A DNA stretch of 64,000 nt from assembly GCF_027497355.1 (NCBI RefSeq), contig NZ_CP114909.1, forward strand, positions 186,001 through 250,000. Reading direction: 5' to 3'. Positions 1-8,251 of this stretch are shown one piece after another. Origin of the DNA: Micromonospora sp. WMMA1947. Its GTDB lineage: Bacteria; Actinomycetota; Actinomycetes; Mycobacteriales; Micromonosporaceae. Positions within the stretch are counted from its first letter, which is position 1; the number at the start of each line of letters is the position of its first letter. Both the position numbers and the translations under genes were made by a program. The notes below the pieces were generated by a model. It saw nothing but the letters and a program-made list of their open reading frames with translations, searched no databases and was not told where the DNA came from.

Positions 1-451
1 ACGGGGTACGGATGCCACCGGTCAGCACCACCGTCTGGTCGGCGCGGGGGTTCTGGTAGAGCGCGTCGGCCACCGGGATGGAGTTGGTGACCACTGTCAG
101 CCCGCGTACCTCGGCCAGCCGGGCGGCCAGCGCGGCGGTGGTGGTGCCGGCGGAGAGCGCGACCGCCATCCCCGGCTCGACCAGGTCGGCGGCCCGCTCC
201 ACGATGGCGCGTTTCTCGGCCTGCTGCCGGACGGACTTGGCGGCGAAGCCGGGCTCCTCGGTGGAGCCGGGCCCGGCCAGTGTCGCGCCGCCGTGCACCT
301 TGTCGATGAGGCCGCGGTCGGCGAGCACCTCCAGGTCGCGGCGGATCGTCATGTCGGACACCCCGAAGCGGCTGACCAGGTGCGAGACCCGGACGCCGCC
401 GCGCTGGCGGATCAACTCCAGGATGGCGCTCTGCCGTTGCTGGGCGAGCAT
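1..451 (-). CDS. DeoR-family sugar regulator, partial (C-terminus off the window)
   Basis: Transcription regulator of the DeoR family; about 150 N-terminal residues are present and the rest lies beyond base 1. It starts MLAQQRQSAILELIRQRG and has the family's winged helix-turn-helix at about residues 20-58, with the diagnostic stretch SDMTIRRDLEVLADRGLI followed by VHGGATL. The downstream part shows the start of the sugar-phosphate sensor fold, with SAGTTTAALA near residue 95. The ATG at 451 follows a good GAGGAGG site. It lies 34 bases after the GH42 beta-galactosidase gene on the same strand, so the two are probably one operon, and the divergent sugar importer is its likely target. DeoR proteins normally sense phosphorylated sugars; the ligand here is unknown. 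Confidence 0.88.
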   Translation of the reverse strand, partial: MLAQQRQSAILELIRQRGGVRVSHLVSRFGVSDMTIRRDLEVLADRGLIDKVHGGATLAGPGSTEEPGFAAKSVRQQAEKRAIVERAADLVEPGMAVALSAGTTTAALAARLAEVRGLTVVTNSIPVADALYQNPRADQTVVLTGGIRTP

Positions 452-485
452 GGGGACCTCCTCGGCGCGAACGGCCACGTACCGG

Positions 486-2495
486 TCAGGCGGTCGCGGG
501 CACCGGTGCGGGCTCCTCGCGGACCACCGCCACCTCACCCGCCGGCACCTCCAGGGTGCCGTCACACCTGACGCCGCCGAGCAGCTCGACGCCGCTGACC
601 GCCAGCCGTGCCGGCTCGGTGGTGTGGTTGACCACGAACAGCCAGCTCCGGTCCGCCGAGCGGCGGCGGACCACCTCCACCCCGGGCGGCGCGCTCACCG
701 GTGGACGGACGCCGGTCTCGTCGAGCAGGCGGGAAACCAGCCGGTCGGTGGCCTCGTCGTCGAGGCGGGTGCCGACGTACCAGGCGGTGCCCGCGCCGAC
801 GGCGTTGCGGGTCAGCGCCGGCACGCCGGGCAGCGGCCCGTCGGTGTACGCGGCCAGCACCTCCGCGTCCTCGGCGTGCAGCCACTCGGTCCACACGTCG
901 GCGTGGGCGCCGTCGTCGAGGCGTACCGTCTCGCCGGCCCGCAGCGGGAAGAACTCCTCGACGCGTACGCCGAGCAGGTCGCGGTACGCGCCGGGGTAGC
1001 CGCCGAGCCGGATGTGGTCGTGCTCGTCGACGATGCCGCTGAAGTAGGTGACCACTGCGGTGCCACCGGCCTCCACGAAGCGGCGCAGCGCGTCGGCGTC
1101 GGCGTCGCGGACGAGGTAGAGCGTGGGCGCCAGGACGAGCCGGTAGCGGGACAGGTCGGCCGACGGGTGCACCACGTCGGCGGTCACCCCGGCCCGCCAG
1201 AGCGCGGCGTGCAGCGCCGACAGCCGGTCGGTGTAGGCGACGTCGACGCTGGGGTGGGAGTCGAGTTCGGCGCCCCACCATGCCTCGTAGTCGAACAGGA
1301 TCGCCACGTCGGCGTCGACGCGGCTGCCGCGTACCTCGGCGAGCGCGCGCAGGTCGGCGCCGAGCCGGCAGACCTCGCGGAACACCTTGGTGTCCGGCCC
1401 GGCGTGCGGGACCAGCGCGGAGTGGAACTTCTCCGCGCCGGCCCGGGAGGCCCGCCACTGGAAGAACAGCACCCCGTCGGCGCCGCGCGCGACGTGGGCG
1501 AGGCTGTTGCGGCGCATCTGGCCGGGCGTCTTCGCCACGTTGCGGGGCTGCCAGTTGACGGCGCTGGTGGAGTGCTCCATCAGCAGCCACGGCGCGCCAC
1601 CGGCGACGCCCCGGGTGTGGTCGGCGGCCAATGCGAGGTTGACCTGCGGCTGCGGGTCGGCGGCGGTGAGGTAGTGGTCGTTGGCGACCACGTCCACGTC
1701 GGCGGCCCAGGAGTGGTAGTCCAGGTACTTGATGCCGGTGCCGATCATGAAGTTCGTGGTGACCGGTTGCGGGACGAGCCGGTTCAGCAGTTCCCGCTCG
1801 GCGCGCAGCTGGGCGCGTTGCTCGTCGGAGGAGAACCGCAGGAAGTCCAGTTGCTGCGTGGGGTTGGCGAACGTCGGCGCGGTACGCGGCGGGTTGATCT
1901 CGGCCCAGTCGTGGTAGCGCTGGCTCCAGAACGCGGTGCCCCAGGCCGCGTTGAGCGAGTCCAGGTCGCCGTAGCGCTCGCGCAGCCAGCCGCGGAACGC
2001 CTCGGCGCTGACGTCGCAGTAGCAGTGCACGTTGTGGCAGCCGAGTTCGTTGGAGACGTGCCAGAGCACGACCGCGGGGTGCCGCGCGTATCGCCGGGCG
2101 ACGGCCTCGACCAGCGCGAGCGAGTGGTCCCGGAACACCGGCGAGCTGGGGCAGTACGCCTGCCGGCCGCCGGGCCAGAGCACCGTGCCGTCGGCCCGGC
2201 GGGGCAGCGTCTCCGGGTGCCGGTGTGCCAGCCACGGTGGCGGGCTGGCGGTGGCGGTGGCCAGGTCGACGCTGATACCGCCGTCGTGCAGCAGGTCGAT
2301 CACCCGGTCCAGCCAGTCGAAGACGTACCGGCCGGGGGTGGGCTCGAGCAGGGCCCAGGAGAAGATGCCGACCGAGACCAGGTTGACCCCGGCCCGTCGC
2401 ATGAGGTCGACGTCCTCGGCCCACGTCTGCTCAGGCCACTGCTCCGGGTTGTAGTCGGCGCCGTACCAGATGCCCTCACCGTGCCAGTTCCGCAT
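486..2495 (-). CDS. Beta-galactosidase, GH42 family
   Basis: A 669-residue enzyme that hydrolyses terminal beta-galactosides. It opens with the GH42 hallmark IWYGADYNPEQWPE. The acid/base glutamate is Glu150 in SNELG and the nucleophile is Glu307 in LLMEHSTSAVNW, both at the places usual for the family. A cysteine group CHNVHCYCD just after the acid/base resembles the zinc site of some GH42 enzymes. There is no signal peptide, so it acts in the cytoplasm on imported oligosaccharides. The C-terminal part (about 390-660) fits the trimerisation and beta domains. It sits upstream of the DeoR gene and diverges from the ABC importer at 2775, which fits a galacto-oligosaccharide uptake and breakdown locus. 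The ATG at 2495 has no strong ribosome site. Confidence 0.93.
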   Translation of the reverse strand: MRNWHGEGIWYGADYNPEQWPEQTWAEDVDLMRRAGVNLVSVGIFSWALLEPTPGRYVFDWLDRVIDLLHDGGISVDLATATASPPPWLAHRHPETLPRRADGTVLWPGGRQAYCPSSPVFRDHSLALVEAVARRYARHPAVVLWHVSNELGCHNVHCYCDVSAEAFRGWLRERYGDLDSLNAAWGTAFWSQRYHDWAEINPPRTAPTFANPTQQLDFLRFSSDEQRAQLRAERELLNRLVPQPVTTNFMIGTGIKYLDYHSWAADVDVVANDHYLTAADPQPQVNLALAADHTRGVAGGAPWLLMEHSTSAVNWQPRNVAKTPGQMRRNSLAHVARGADGVLFFQWRASRAGAEKFHSALVPHAGPDTKVFREVCRLGADLRALAEVRGSRVDADVAILFDYEAWWGAELDSHPSVDVAYTDRLSALHAALWRAGVTADVVHPSADLSRYRLVLAPTLYLVRDADADALRRFVEAGGTAVVTYFSGIVDEHDHIRLGGYPGAYRDLLGVRVEEFFPLRAGETVRLDDGAHADVWTEWLHAEDAEVLAAYTDGPLPGVPALTRNAVGAGTAWYVGTRLDDEATDRLVSRLLDETGVRPPVSAPPGVEVVRRRSADRSWLFVVNHTTEPARLAVSGVELLGGVRCDGTLEVPAGEVAVVREEPAPVPATA

Positions 2496-2774
2496 GACAG
2501 CAGAGGTTGCCCCCGAACAGCACCCAAGTCAACACTTTCCAACATCGACTGAAGTTCCAACGTTTACCGGCTCTTTGCCCTGCCGCACCGGCAACAGCGA
2601 CGCCTTTTTGCCCTCTTGACAGCGCCGCGCGAGGGGGTAGCTTCAAGCGCCACCGGCTGTTTTTGTTCGGACGTGTGGATTCTCGGTGGATCTGCGGCGG
2701 CCGACACGAACACCGCTCACCGCCAACGATCACGGTCCATGAGCGCAGCGCACCTCTTCCACGCAGGAGGCACC
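2496..2774. promoter_or_regulatory. Divergent promoter region of the galactoside locus
   Basis: This stretch lies between the divergent beta-galactosidase and importer genes. On the plus strand TTGACA at 2616-2621 and TAGCTT at 2638-2643 are spaced by 16 bases and make a good housekeeping-type promoter for the importer operon. On the minus strand TTGACT (2532-2527) could serve the beta-galactosidase gene, but the matching -10 is weak. The heptamer TTCCAAC occurs twice as a direct repeat (about 2537-2543 and 2555-2561), a plausible site for the DeoR regulator encoded nearby. The promoter is inferred from consensus; the operator is a guess. Confidence 0.45.
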
Positions 2775-4106
2775 ATGTCCCGTCCCCGCTCACAAGCCGA
2801 ATACCTCGCCCGGCTCGTACCCCCGTCCGTCGCCGGTCTGAACCGGCGCTCGCTGCTCGCCGGCGCGGCCGGCGCGGGGGCGCTGCTCGGCACCGGACTG
2901 CTCGCCGGCTGCGGCGACTCCGACTCCGGTTCCGGCGGCGACGCCAAGAGCGTCTCGCTCGGCTCGAACCAGTCGGACCCGAAGCCCAAGGACGTCGTCG
3001 CCAAGGTGATGGACGGCTTCAAGACGTCCGCCGGCGTGACCGTCAACATCAACACGGTCGACCACAACACGTTCCAGGAGAACATCAACAACTACCTGCA
3101 GGGCAAGCCGGACGACGTGTTCACCTGGTTCGCCGGCTACCGGATGCGGTTCTTCGCCGCGAAGGGCCTGGCCGGCGACCTCAGCGACGTGTGGGGCAAG
3201 CTCGACGGCTACTCCGACGCGTTCAAGAAGGCGTCCACAGGCGACGACGGCAAGCAGTACTTCGTGCCCGCGTCGTACTACCCGTGGGCCGTCTTCTACC
3301 GCAAGTCGGTGTGGCAGCAGCGCGGCTACGAGGTGCCCAAGACGCTCGACGACCTCAACACGCTCGGCGCGCAGATGAAGAAGGACGGCCTGAACCCGAT
3401 CGCGTTCGCGGACAAGGACGGCTGGCCCGCGATGGGCACGTTCGACATCCTCAACCTGCGGATCAACGGCTACCAGTTCCACGTCGACCTGATGGCCGGC
3501 AAGGAGGCGTGGACCTCCGACAAGGTGAAGAAGGTCTTCGACACCTGGGCCGGGCTGCTCCCCCTGCACCAGCCGGACTCGCTCGGCCGCACCTGGCAGG
3601 AGGCCGCCCAGTCGCTGCAGCAGAAGAAGAGCGGCATGTACCTGCTCGGCCTGTTCGTCGGCCAGCAGTTCAGCGGCGCCGACCTGGAGGACCTGGACTT
3701 CTTCACGTTCCCCGAGGTCGACTCCACCATCGGCGCGAAGGCCCTGGACGCCCCGATCGACGGCTACATGATGGCCCGCAAGCCGAAGTCCAAGGACGCG
3801 GCGGAGAAGCTGCTGACGTACCTCGGCTCGAAGGAGGCGGCGGACATCACGGTCAAGAACGACCCGAGCACGCTCGTCGCCAACAGCGGCGCGGACACCG
3901 GCGCCTACACCGCGCTGCAGAAGAAGGCCGCCGAGCTGGTCGGCTCCGCCACCGAGATCGCCCAGTTCCTCGACCGCGACACCCGGCCGGACTTCGCCTC
4001 CACCGTGATGATCCCGGCGCTGCAGCAGTTCATCAAGGACCCGAAGGACATCAGCGGGCTGCTCACCAGCATCGAGAACCAGAAGAAGTCGATCTTCACC
4101 AGCTGA
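2775..4106 (+). CDS. ABC transporter sugar-binding lipoprotein
   Basis: A 443-residue extracellular solute-binding protein of the family 1 type. The ATG at 2775 follows GCAGGAGG, so longer upstream reading is unlikely to be translated. The N-terminus has a twin arginine (NRRSLL, residues 23-28), a hydrophobic stretch, and a lipobox LLAGC ending at Cys46, pointing to Tat export and lipid anchoring outside the membrane. The mature part shows typical binding-protein segments such as VFTWFAGYRMRFFAAKGL and the C-terminal DFASTVMIPALQQF. It is the first gene of an operon with two permeases and the alpha-galactosidase, so galactosides are the likely ligand. No ATPase gene is present; a shared MsiK-type ATPase encoded elsewhere is common in actinobacteria. 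Confidence 0.92.
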   Translation: MSRPRSQAEYLARLVPPSVAGLNRRSLLAGAAGAGALLGTGLLAGCGDSDSGSGGDAKSVSLGSNQSDPKPKDVVAKVMDGFKTSAGVTVNINTVDHNTFQENINNYLQGKPDDVFTWFAGYRMRFFAAKGLAGDLSDVWGKLDGYSDAFKKASTGDDGKQYFVPASYYPWAVFYRKSVWQQRGYEVPKTLDDLNTLGAQMKKDGLNPIAFADKDGWPAMGTFDILNLRINGYQFHVDLMAGKEAWTSDKVKKVFDTWAGLLPLHQPDSLGRTWQEAAQSLQQKKSGMYLLGLFVGQQFSGADLEDLDFFTFPEVDSTIGAKALDAPIDGYMMARKPKSKDAAEKLLTYLGSKEAADITVKNDPSTLVANSGADTGAYTALQKKAAELVGSATEIAQFLDRDTRPDFASTVMIPALQQFIKDPKDISGLLTSIENQKKSIFTS

Positions 4107-4128
4107 CGGCGGAAGGGGGAAGGACATC

Positions 4129-5085
4129 ATGTCCGACCTGCCCCTGATCCAAGCGGATCGCGCCGTGCCGCCGCCGGCCGCGACCACCACCAAGGGTGGT
4201 CGCGGCCGCCGGCTACGGCTCCTGTCCCGCACCGACCGCGTGGTCATCACGCTCATGGTGCTGGTACCCCTGCTGCTCGTCGCCGGCCTGGTCTGGCTGC
4301 CCGCGGTGGCGACGGTGCTGCTCTCCGGCACGAACTGGGACGGCATCGGCCCGATCTCCGAGATCGAGTGGGTCGGGGTCAAGAACTACGACGACGTGGT
4401 GAACATCTACCCGCCGTTCGTCCCCGCGGTGCAGAACAACCTGCTCTGGCTGGCCGCGCTGTTCGTGGTGGCCACCCCGTTCGGCATGTTCCTCGCCGTG
4501 CTGCTCGACAAGGAGATCCGCGGCAGCCGCTTCTACCAGACCGCGCTCTACCTGCCGGTGGTGCTGTCGCTGGCGCTCATCGGCTTCGTCTGGCAGCTCA
4601 TCTACAGCCGCGACCAGGGGCTGCTCAACGGCGTGTTCGGCGGCGAGACCGACTGGTACGGCGACCCGAACGTCAACATCTGGGCCGTGCTGGTGGCGGC
4701 CGGCTGGCGGCACGTCGGCTACATCATGCTGCTCTACCTGGCCGGCCTGAAGGGCGTCGACCCGTCGTTGCGCGAGGCCGCCGCGGTGGACGGCTCCTCG
4801 GAGACCAGCACGTTCTTCCGGGTCGTCTTCCCGGTGATGCGGCCGATCAACATCATCGTGCTGGTGGTGACGGTGATCGAGTCGCTGCGCGCGTTCGACC
4901 TGGTCTGGGTCATCAACAAGGGCCGCAACGGGCTGGAGCTGATCTCCGCGCTGGTCACGCAGAACGTGGTGGGCGAGGCGAGCCGGATCGGCTTCGGCTC
5001 GGCACTGGCGACGATCATGCTGGCCGTCTCGCTGGTCTTCATCACCATCTACCTCTGGACCGTGATGCGGGAGGACAAGCGATGA
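4129..5085 (+). CDS. ABC sugar transporter permease (MalF/UgpA type)
   Basis: A 318-residue inner membrane permease with about six transmembrane segments; the first is near residues 40-65. The cytoplasmic coupling loop that contacts the ATPase is visible as LREAAAVDGSSETSTFFRVV followed by FPVMRP, the EAA motif of sugar permeases. It starts 22 bases after the binding-protein gene and its TGA overlaps the ATG of the next permease (ATGA at 5082-5085), so the genes are translationally coupled. The substrate is inferred from the neighbouring glycosidases only. Confidence 0.93.
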   Translation: MSDLPLIQADRAVPPPAATTTKGGRGRRLRLLSRTDRVVITLMVLVPLLLVAGLVWLPAVATVLLSGTNWDGIGPISEIEWVGVKNYDDVVNIYPPFVPAVQNNLLWLAALFVVATPFGMFLAVLLDKEIRGSRFYQTALYLPVVLSLALIGFVWQLIYSRDQGLLNGVFGGETDWYGDPNVNIWAVLVAAGWRHVGYIMLLYLAGLKGVDPSLREAAAVDGSSETSTFFRVVFPVMRPINIIVLVVTVIESLRAFDLVWVINKGRNGLELISALVTQNVVGEASRIGFGSALATIMLAVSLVFITIYLWTVMREDKR

Positions 5086-5960
5086 CCGCCGTCTCCGCCG
5101 GCCGCCGCCCCGTGCGGCCCGCCCGGGTCGCGCTGCACCTGTTCCTGGGTACGGTCGCCGTGGGCTGGCTGTTCCCGATCCTGTGGGCGGTGCTCACCTC
5201 GTTCCGCTCCTACGAGTACACCGCCGCCAACGGTTACGTGTCGCTCGGCGGCTGGACGATTGACAACTACGTTACCGCCTGGCGTACCGCCGAGTTCGGC
5301 AAGCACTTCCTCAACTCGGCGTACATCACCGTCCCGGCGGTGCTGCTCACGCTCTTCCTCGCCTCGTGCGTGGCGTTCGTGATCGCCCGGTTCAGCTGGA
5401 AGCTCAACATCGCGCTGCTCGGCCTGTTCACCGCGGCGAACCTGCTGCCGCAGCAGGCGCTGCTCATCCCGCTGTTCCGGATGTTCACCGAGATACCGCT
5501 GCCGGCCTGGATGAGCGACTCGGAACTGCTGTACGACAGCTACTGGGGACTGATCCTGGTCAACGTCGCGTTCCAGTGCGGCTTCTGCGTGTTCGTGCTC
5601 AGCAACTACATGAAGGCGCTGCCGCACGAGCTGTACGAGGCAGCGATGGTCGACGGGGCGAACGTGTGGCGGCAGTACTGGCAGGTGACGCTGCCGCTGT
5701 GCCGCCCGGCGCTGGCCGCCCTCGCCACGCTCGAGGTCACCTGGATCTACAACGAGTTCTTCTGGGCCACGGTGCTCATGCGGACCGGCGACAAGTTCCC
5801 GGTCACCAGTTCGCTGAACAACCTGCGCGGCGAGTTCTTCACCGACAACAACCTGGTCTCGGCCGGTTCCGTGCTGGTCGCGATCCCCACCCTGGTGATC
5901 TTCTTTCTGCTCCAGAAGCAGTTCGTCCGGGGTCTGACGCTGGGAGCCTCCAAGGGATGA
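5082..5960 (+). CDS. ABC sugar transporter permease (MalG/UgpE type)
   Basis: A 292-residue membrane permease pairing with the preceding one. The ATG at 5082 overlaps the stop of the upstream gene, and its own stop overlaps the ATG of the alpha-galactosidase gene (ATGA at 5957-5960). The EAA loop reads LYEAAMVDGANVWRQYW then TLPLCRPAL. The C-terminal sequence KQFVRGLTLGASKG is the usual end of MalG-type permeases (VxGLTxGAVKG). Six transmembrane segments can be traced. Confidence 0.93.
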   Translation: MTAVSAGRRPVRPARVALHLFLGTVAVGWLFPILWAVLTSFRSYEYTAANGYVSLGGWTIDNYVTAWRTAEFGKHFLNSAYITVPAVLLTLFLASCVAFVIARFSWKLNIALLGLFTAANLLPQQALLIPLFRMFTEIPLPAWMSDSELLYDSYWGLILVNVAFQCGFCVFVLSNYMKALPHELYEAAMVDGANVWRQYWQVTLPLCRPALAALATLEVTWIYNEFFWATVLMRTGDKFPVTSSLNNLRGEFFTDNNLVSAGSVLVAIPTLVIFFLLQKQFVRGLTLGASKG

Positions 5961-8167
5961 CGATCGTCCACCTGCGCCGCGCGCGGACCAGCCTGGTGCT
6001 CGACGCACGCGGCCCGGGGCTGCCCCGGGTCGTGCACTGGGGCGCCGACCTCGGCCCGCTGCCCGACGGGGATCTGCCCGCGCTCGTCGACGCCACGGTG
6101 CCGCCGGTGGTGCCGAGCAGCTTCGACGCGCCGACGGTGCTGTCGCTGCTGCCCGAGGCCAGTGCCGGGTGGAGCGGGCGGCCCGGTCTCGCCGGTCACC
6201 GCGACGGCCGGGACTGGTCGACGGCGTTCCGCCTCACCGGCCTCGACGTGCACGACGACCTCGCGGCGCCGTCGCCCCACCTGTTAGGAGGGGACCCTTC
6301 ACATGCACCAGGCGTTAAGAAGGGGCCCTTCCTTACCTCCGGGCGGGTGACGGTGCGGGCGGCGGACCCGGGCGCCGGGCTGAGCCTGACCGTCGAGATC
6401 ACGTTGGACGCGGCGGGTGTGCTGACCCTGCGGCACCGGCTGCGCAACGACGGCGACGGCCGGTACGAGCTACGGGAACTGACGCCCGTACTGCCGGTGC
6501 CGGCGGTCGCCACCGAACTGCTCGACCTGACCGGCCGCTGGTGCCGGGAACGCGCCCCGCAGCGGCACCCGTGGCCGATGGGCGCCTGGGTACGCGAGGG
6601 ACGGCACGGCCGTACCGGCCACGACGCCACGCTGCTGCTGGTCGCGGGCACTGCTGGATTCGGGTTCCGGCACGGCGAGGTGTGGGCGGTGCACACCGCG
6701 TGGAGCGGCGACCACGTCACCGCCGCCGAGCGCCGTCCGACAGGCGAGTCCACGCTCGGCGGCGGTGAGCTGCTCGCACCCGGCGAGATCGTGCTGGGGC
6801 CGGGCGAGGAGTACGCCACTCCCCTGCTCTACGCGGCCCACTCGGCCGACGGGCTGGACGGGCTCAGCGACGCGCTGCACACCCACCTGCGAGCCCGTCC
6901 GTCGCACCCGCGCACGCCCCGGCCGGTGACGCTGAACGTCTGGGAGGCGGTCTACTTCGACCACGACCTGGACCGGCTGCGGACACTGGCCGACCGGGCC
7001 GCCGAGGTCGGGGTGGAACGCTTCGTGCTCGACGACGGCTGGTTCCGCGGCCGGCGGCACGACCAGGCCGGGCTCGGCGACTGGTGGGTCGACGGCGAGG
7101 TCTGGCCGGACGGGTTGCAGCCGCTGATCGACCACGTACGCGGGCACGGCATGCAGTTCGGGCTCTGGGTGGAGCCGGAGATGGTCAACCCCGACTCCGA
7201 CCTGTTCCGCGCCCACCCGGACTGGGTGCTCCAGGCGCCGGGCCGGCTGCCACCACCGTGGCGCCACCAGCAGGTGCTCGACCTGGCCCACCCGGACGCG
7301 TACGCGTACCTGCTCGCACGGCTCGACGCGGTGCTGAGCGGGCACGACGGGCTCGCGTACCTGAAGTGGGACCACAACCGCGACCTCACCGAGGCCGGGC
7401 ACGCCGGACGGCCGGGGGTGCACGCGCAGACCCTCGCGGTCTACCGGCTGCTGGACGAGCTGCGTTCCCGGCACCCGGACGTCGAGATCGAGAGCTGCTC
7501 CTCCGGTGGCGCCCGGGTCGACCTGGAGATCCTGCGCCGTACCGACCGGGTCTGGGCCAGCGACTGCAACGACGCGTTGGAACGGCTGTCCATCCAGCGC
7601 TGGACCGGCCTGCTGCTGCCGCCGGAACTGATCGGCACGCACATCGGGCCGGAACGCTCGCACACCACGCACCGCGTGCACGACCTGAGCTTCCGCGCGG
7701 TGACCGCGCTGTTCGGCCACCACGGGATCGAGTGGGACATCAGCGCGATCGAGCGCGGCGAGCGGGCCGAACTCGCCGCCTGGGTCGCGCTGCACAAGCG
7801 GCTGCGCCCGCTGCTGCACGGCGGCCGGGTGGTCCGGGTCGACCACCCGGACCCGGCCGTGCAGGCCCACGGCGTGGTCGCCCATGACAGCTCCCATGCG
7901 GTGTACGCGGTCAGCCGGCTCGCCACCTCCGCGGCGCAGGTGCCGGGCCCGGTACGGCTGCCCGGGCTGGAACCGCAGCGGCGTTACCGGGTCCGCCCGC
8001 CCGCCGAGGCGCCGGAGCCGGCGATGCTGGAGCTGTCCCCGCCGGGCTGGCTGGCCTGGCCCGGTGACGGCATCACGGTGACCGGTTCGGTGCTGGGGTC
8101 GGTCGGCCTGCAACTGCCCGCTCTCCACCCCGAACAGGCCCTGCTGCTGGAGGTGGTCGCGGCCTGA
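5957..8167 (+). CDS. Alpha-galactosidase, GH36 family, with an embedded repeat element
   Basis: A 736-residue cytoplasmic enzyme that removes terminal alpha-galactose. The GH36 features are WEAVYFDHD, LDDGWFRGRRHDQAGLGDWW, LWVEPEMVNPDSD, the nucleophile Asp472 in YLKWDHNRD, and the acid/base Asp536 in ASDCNDALER. It is the last gene of the importer operon and is translationally coupled to the permease. Residues about 109-127 (6283-6336) are encoded by a 54-base palindromic repeat that also occurs in intergenic DNA at 44844-44897; the frame is kept, so the enzyme carries an extra low-complexity insert in its N-terminal beta-sandwich. Function is probably kept because the catalytic barrel is intact, but this is not proven. 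Confidence 0.93.
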   Translation: MTIVHLRRARTSLVLDARGPGLPRVVHWGADLGPLPDGDLPALVDATVPPVVPSSFDAPTVLSLLPEASAGWSGRPGLAGHRDGRDWSTAFRLTGLDVHDDLAAPSPHLLGGDPSHAPGVKKGPFLTSGRVTVRAADPGAGLSLTVEITLDAAGVLTLRHRLRNDGDGRYELRELTPVLPVPAVATELLDLTGRWCRERAPQRHPWPMGAWVREGRHGRTGHDATLLLVAGTAGFGFRHGEVWAVHTAWSGDHVTAAERRPTGESTLGGGELLAPGEIVLGPGEEYATPLLYAAHSADGLDGLSDALHTHLRARPSHPRTPRPVTLNVWEAVYFDHDLDRLRTLADRAAEVGVERFVLDDGWFRGRRHDQAGLGDWWVDGEVWPDGLQPLIDHVRGHGMQFGLWVEPEMVNPDSDLFRAHPDWVLQAPGRLPPPWRHQQVLDLAHPDAYAYLLARLDAVLSGHDGLAYLKWDHNRDLTEAGHAGRPGVHAQTLAVYRLLDELRSRHPDVEIESCSSGGARVDLEILRRTDRVWASDCNDALERLSIQRWTGLLLPPELIGTHIGPERSHTTHRVHDLSFRAVTALFGHHGIEWDISAIERGERAELAAWVALHKRLRPLLHGGRVVRVDHPDPAVQAHGVVAHDSSHAVYAVSRLATSAAQVPGPVRLPGLEPQRRYRVRPPAEAPEPAMLELSPPGWLAWPGDGITVTGSVLGSVGLQLPALHPEQALLLEVVAA
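6283..6336. repeat. 54-base palindromic repeat inside the alpha-galactosidase gene
   Basis: An imperfect inverted repeat: it begins GTTAGGAGGGGACCC and ends GGGGCCCTTCCTTAC, so the two ends are near-complementary. The same element, same length and about 80 percent identical by eye, lies at 44844-44897 between a P450 gene and an ABC transporter gene. The copy here is read through in frame, adding residues that include GGDPS and KKGPFLTS. Confidence 0.85.
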
Positions 8168-8182
8168 CCCCGCCCACCCCGG

Positions 8183-8239
8183 TGATCAAGGAGTTCGTGT
8201 CACCGCCGGCGTCCGAACGGGACACAAACTCCTTGATCA
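8183..8239. terminator. Long hairpin between convergent genes (GATCAAGGAGTT family)
   Basis: Two 19-base arms (8183-8201 and 8221-8239) pair with a single mismatch around a 19-base loop. The arm reads TGATCAAGGAGTTCGTGTC. It lies between the converging alpha-galactosidase and mannanase genes, where a two-way terminator would be expected. The same arm sequence recurs at 32540-32598, so it is a dispersed repeat and not a unique terminator. Confidence 0.7.
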
Positions 8240-8251
8240 ACCGGTTGGGGG

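Noticed and set aside
78..2552. Long open frame antisense to the beta-galactosidase gene
   Set aside because: It is a by-product of high GC at third positions; the protein is of low complexity and matches no fold, while the opposite strand has full GH42 motifs.
6283..6336. Frameshift or pseudogene in the alpha-galactosidase gene caused by the repeat
   Set aside because: The frame continues without a stop and all catalytic motifs downstream are intact.
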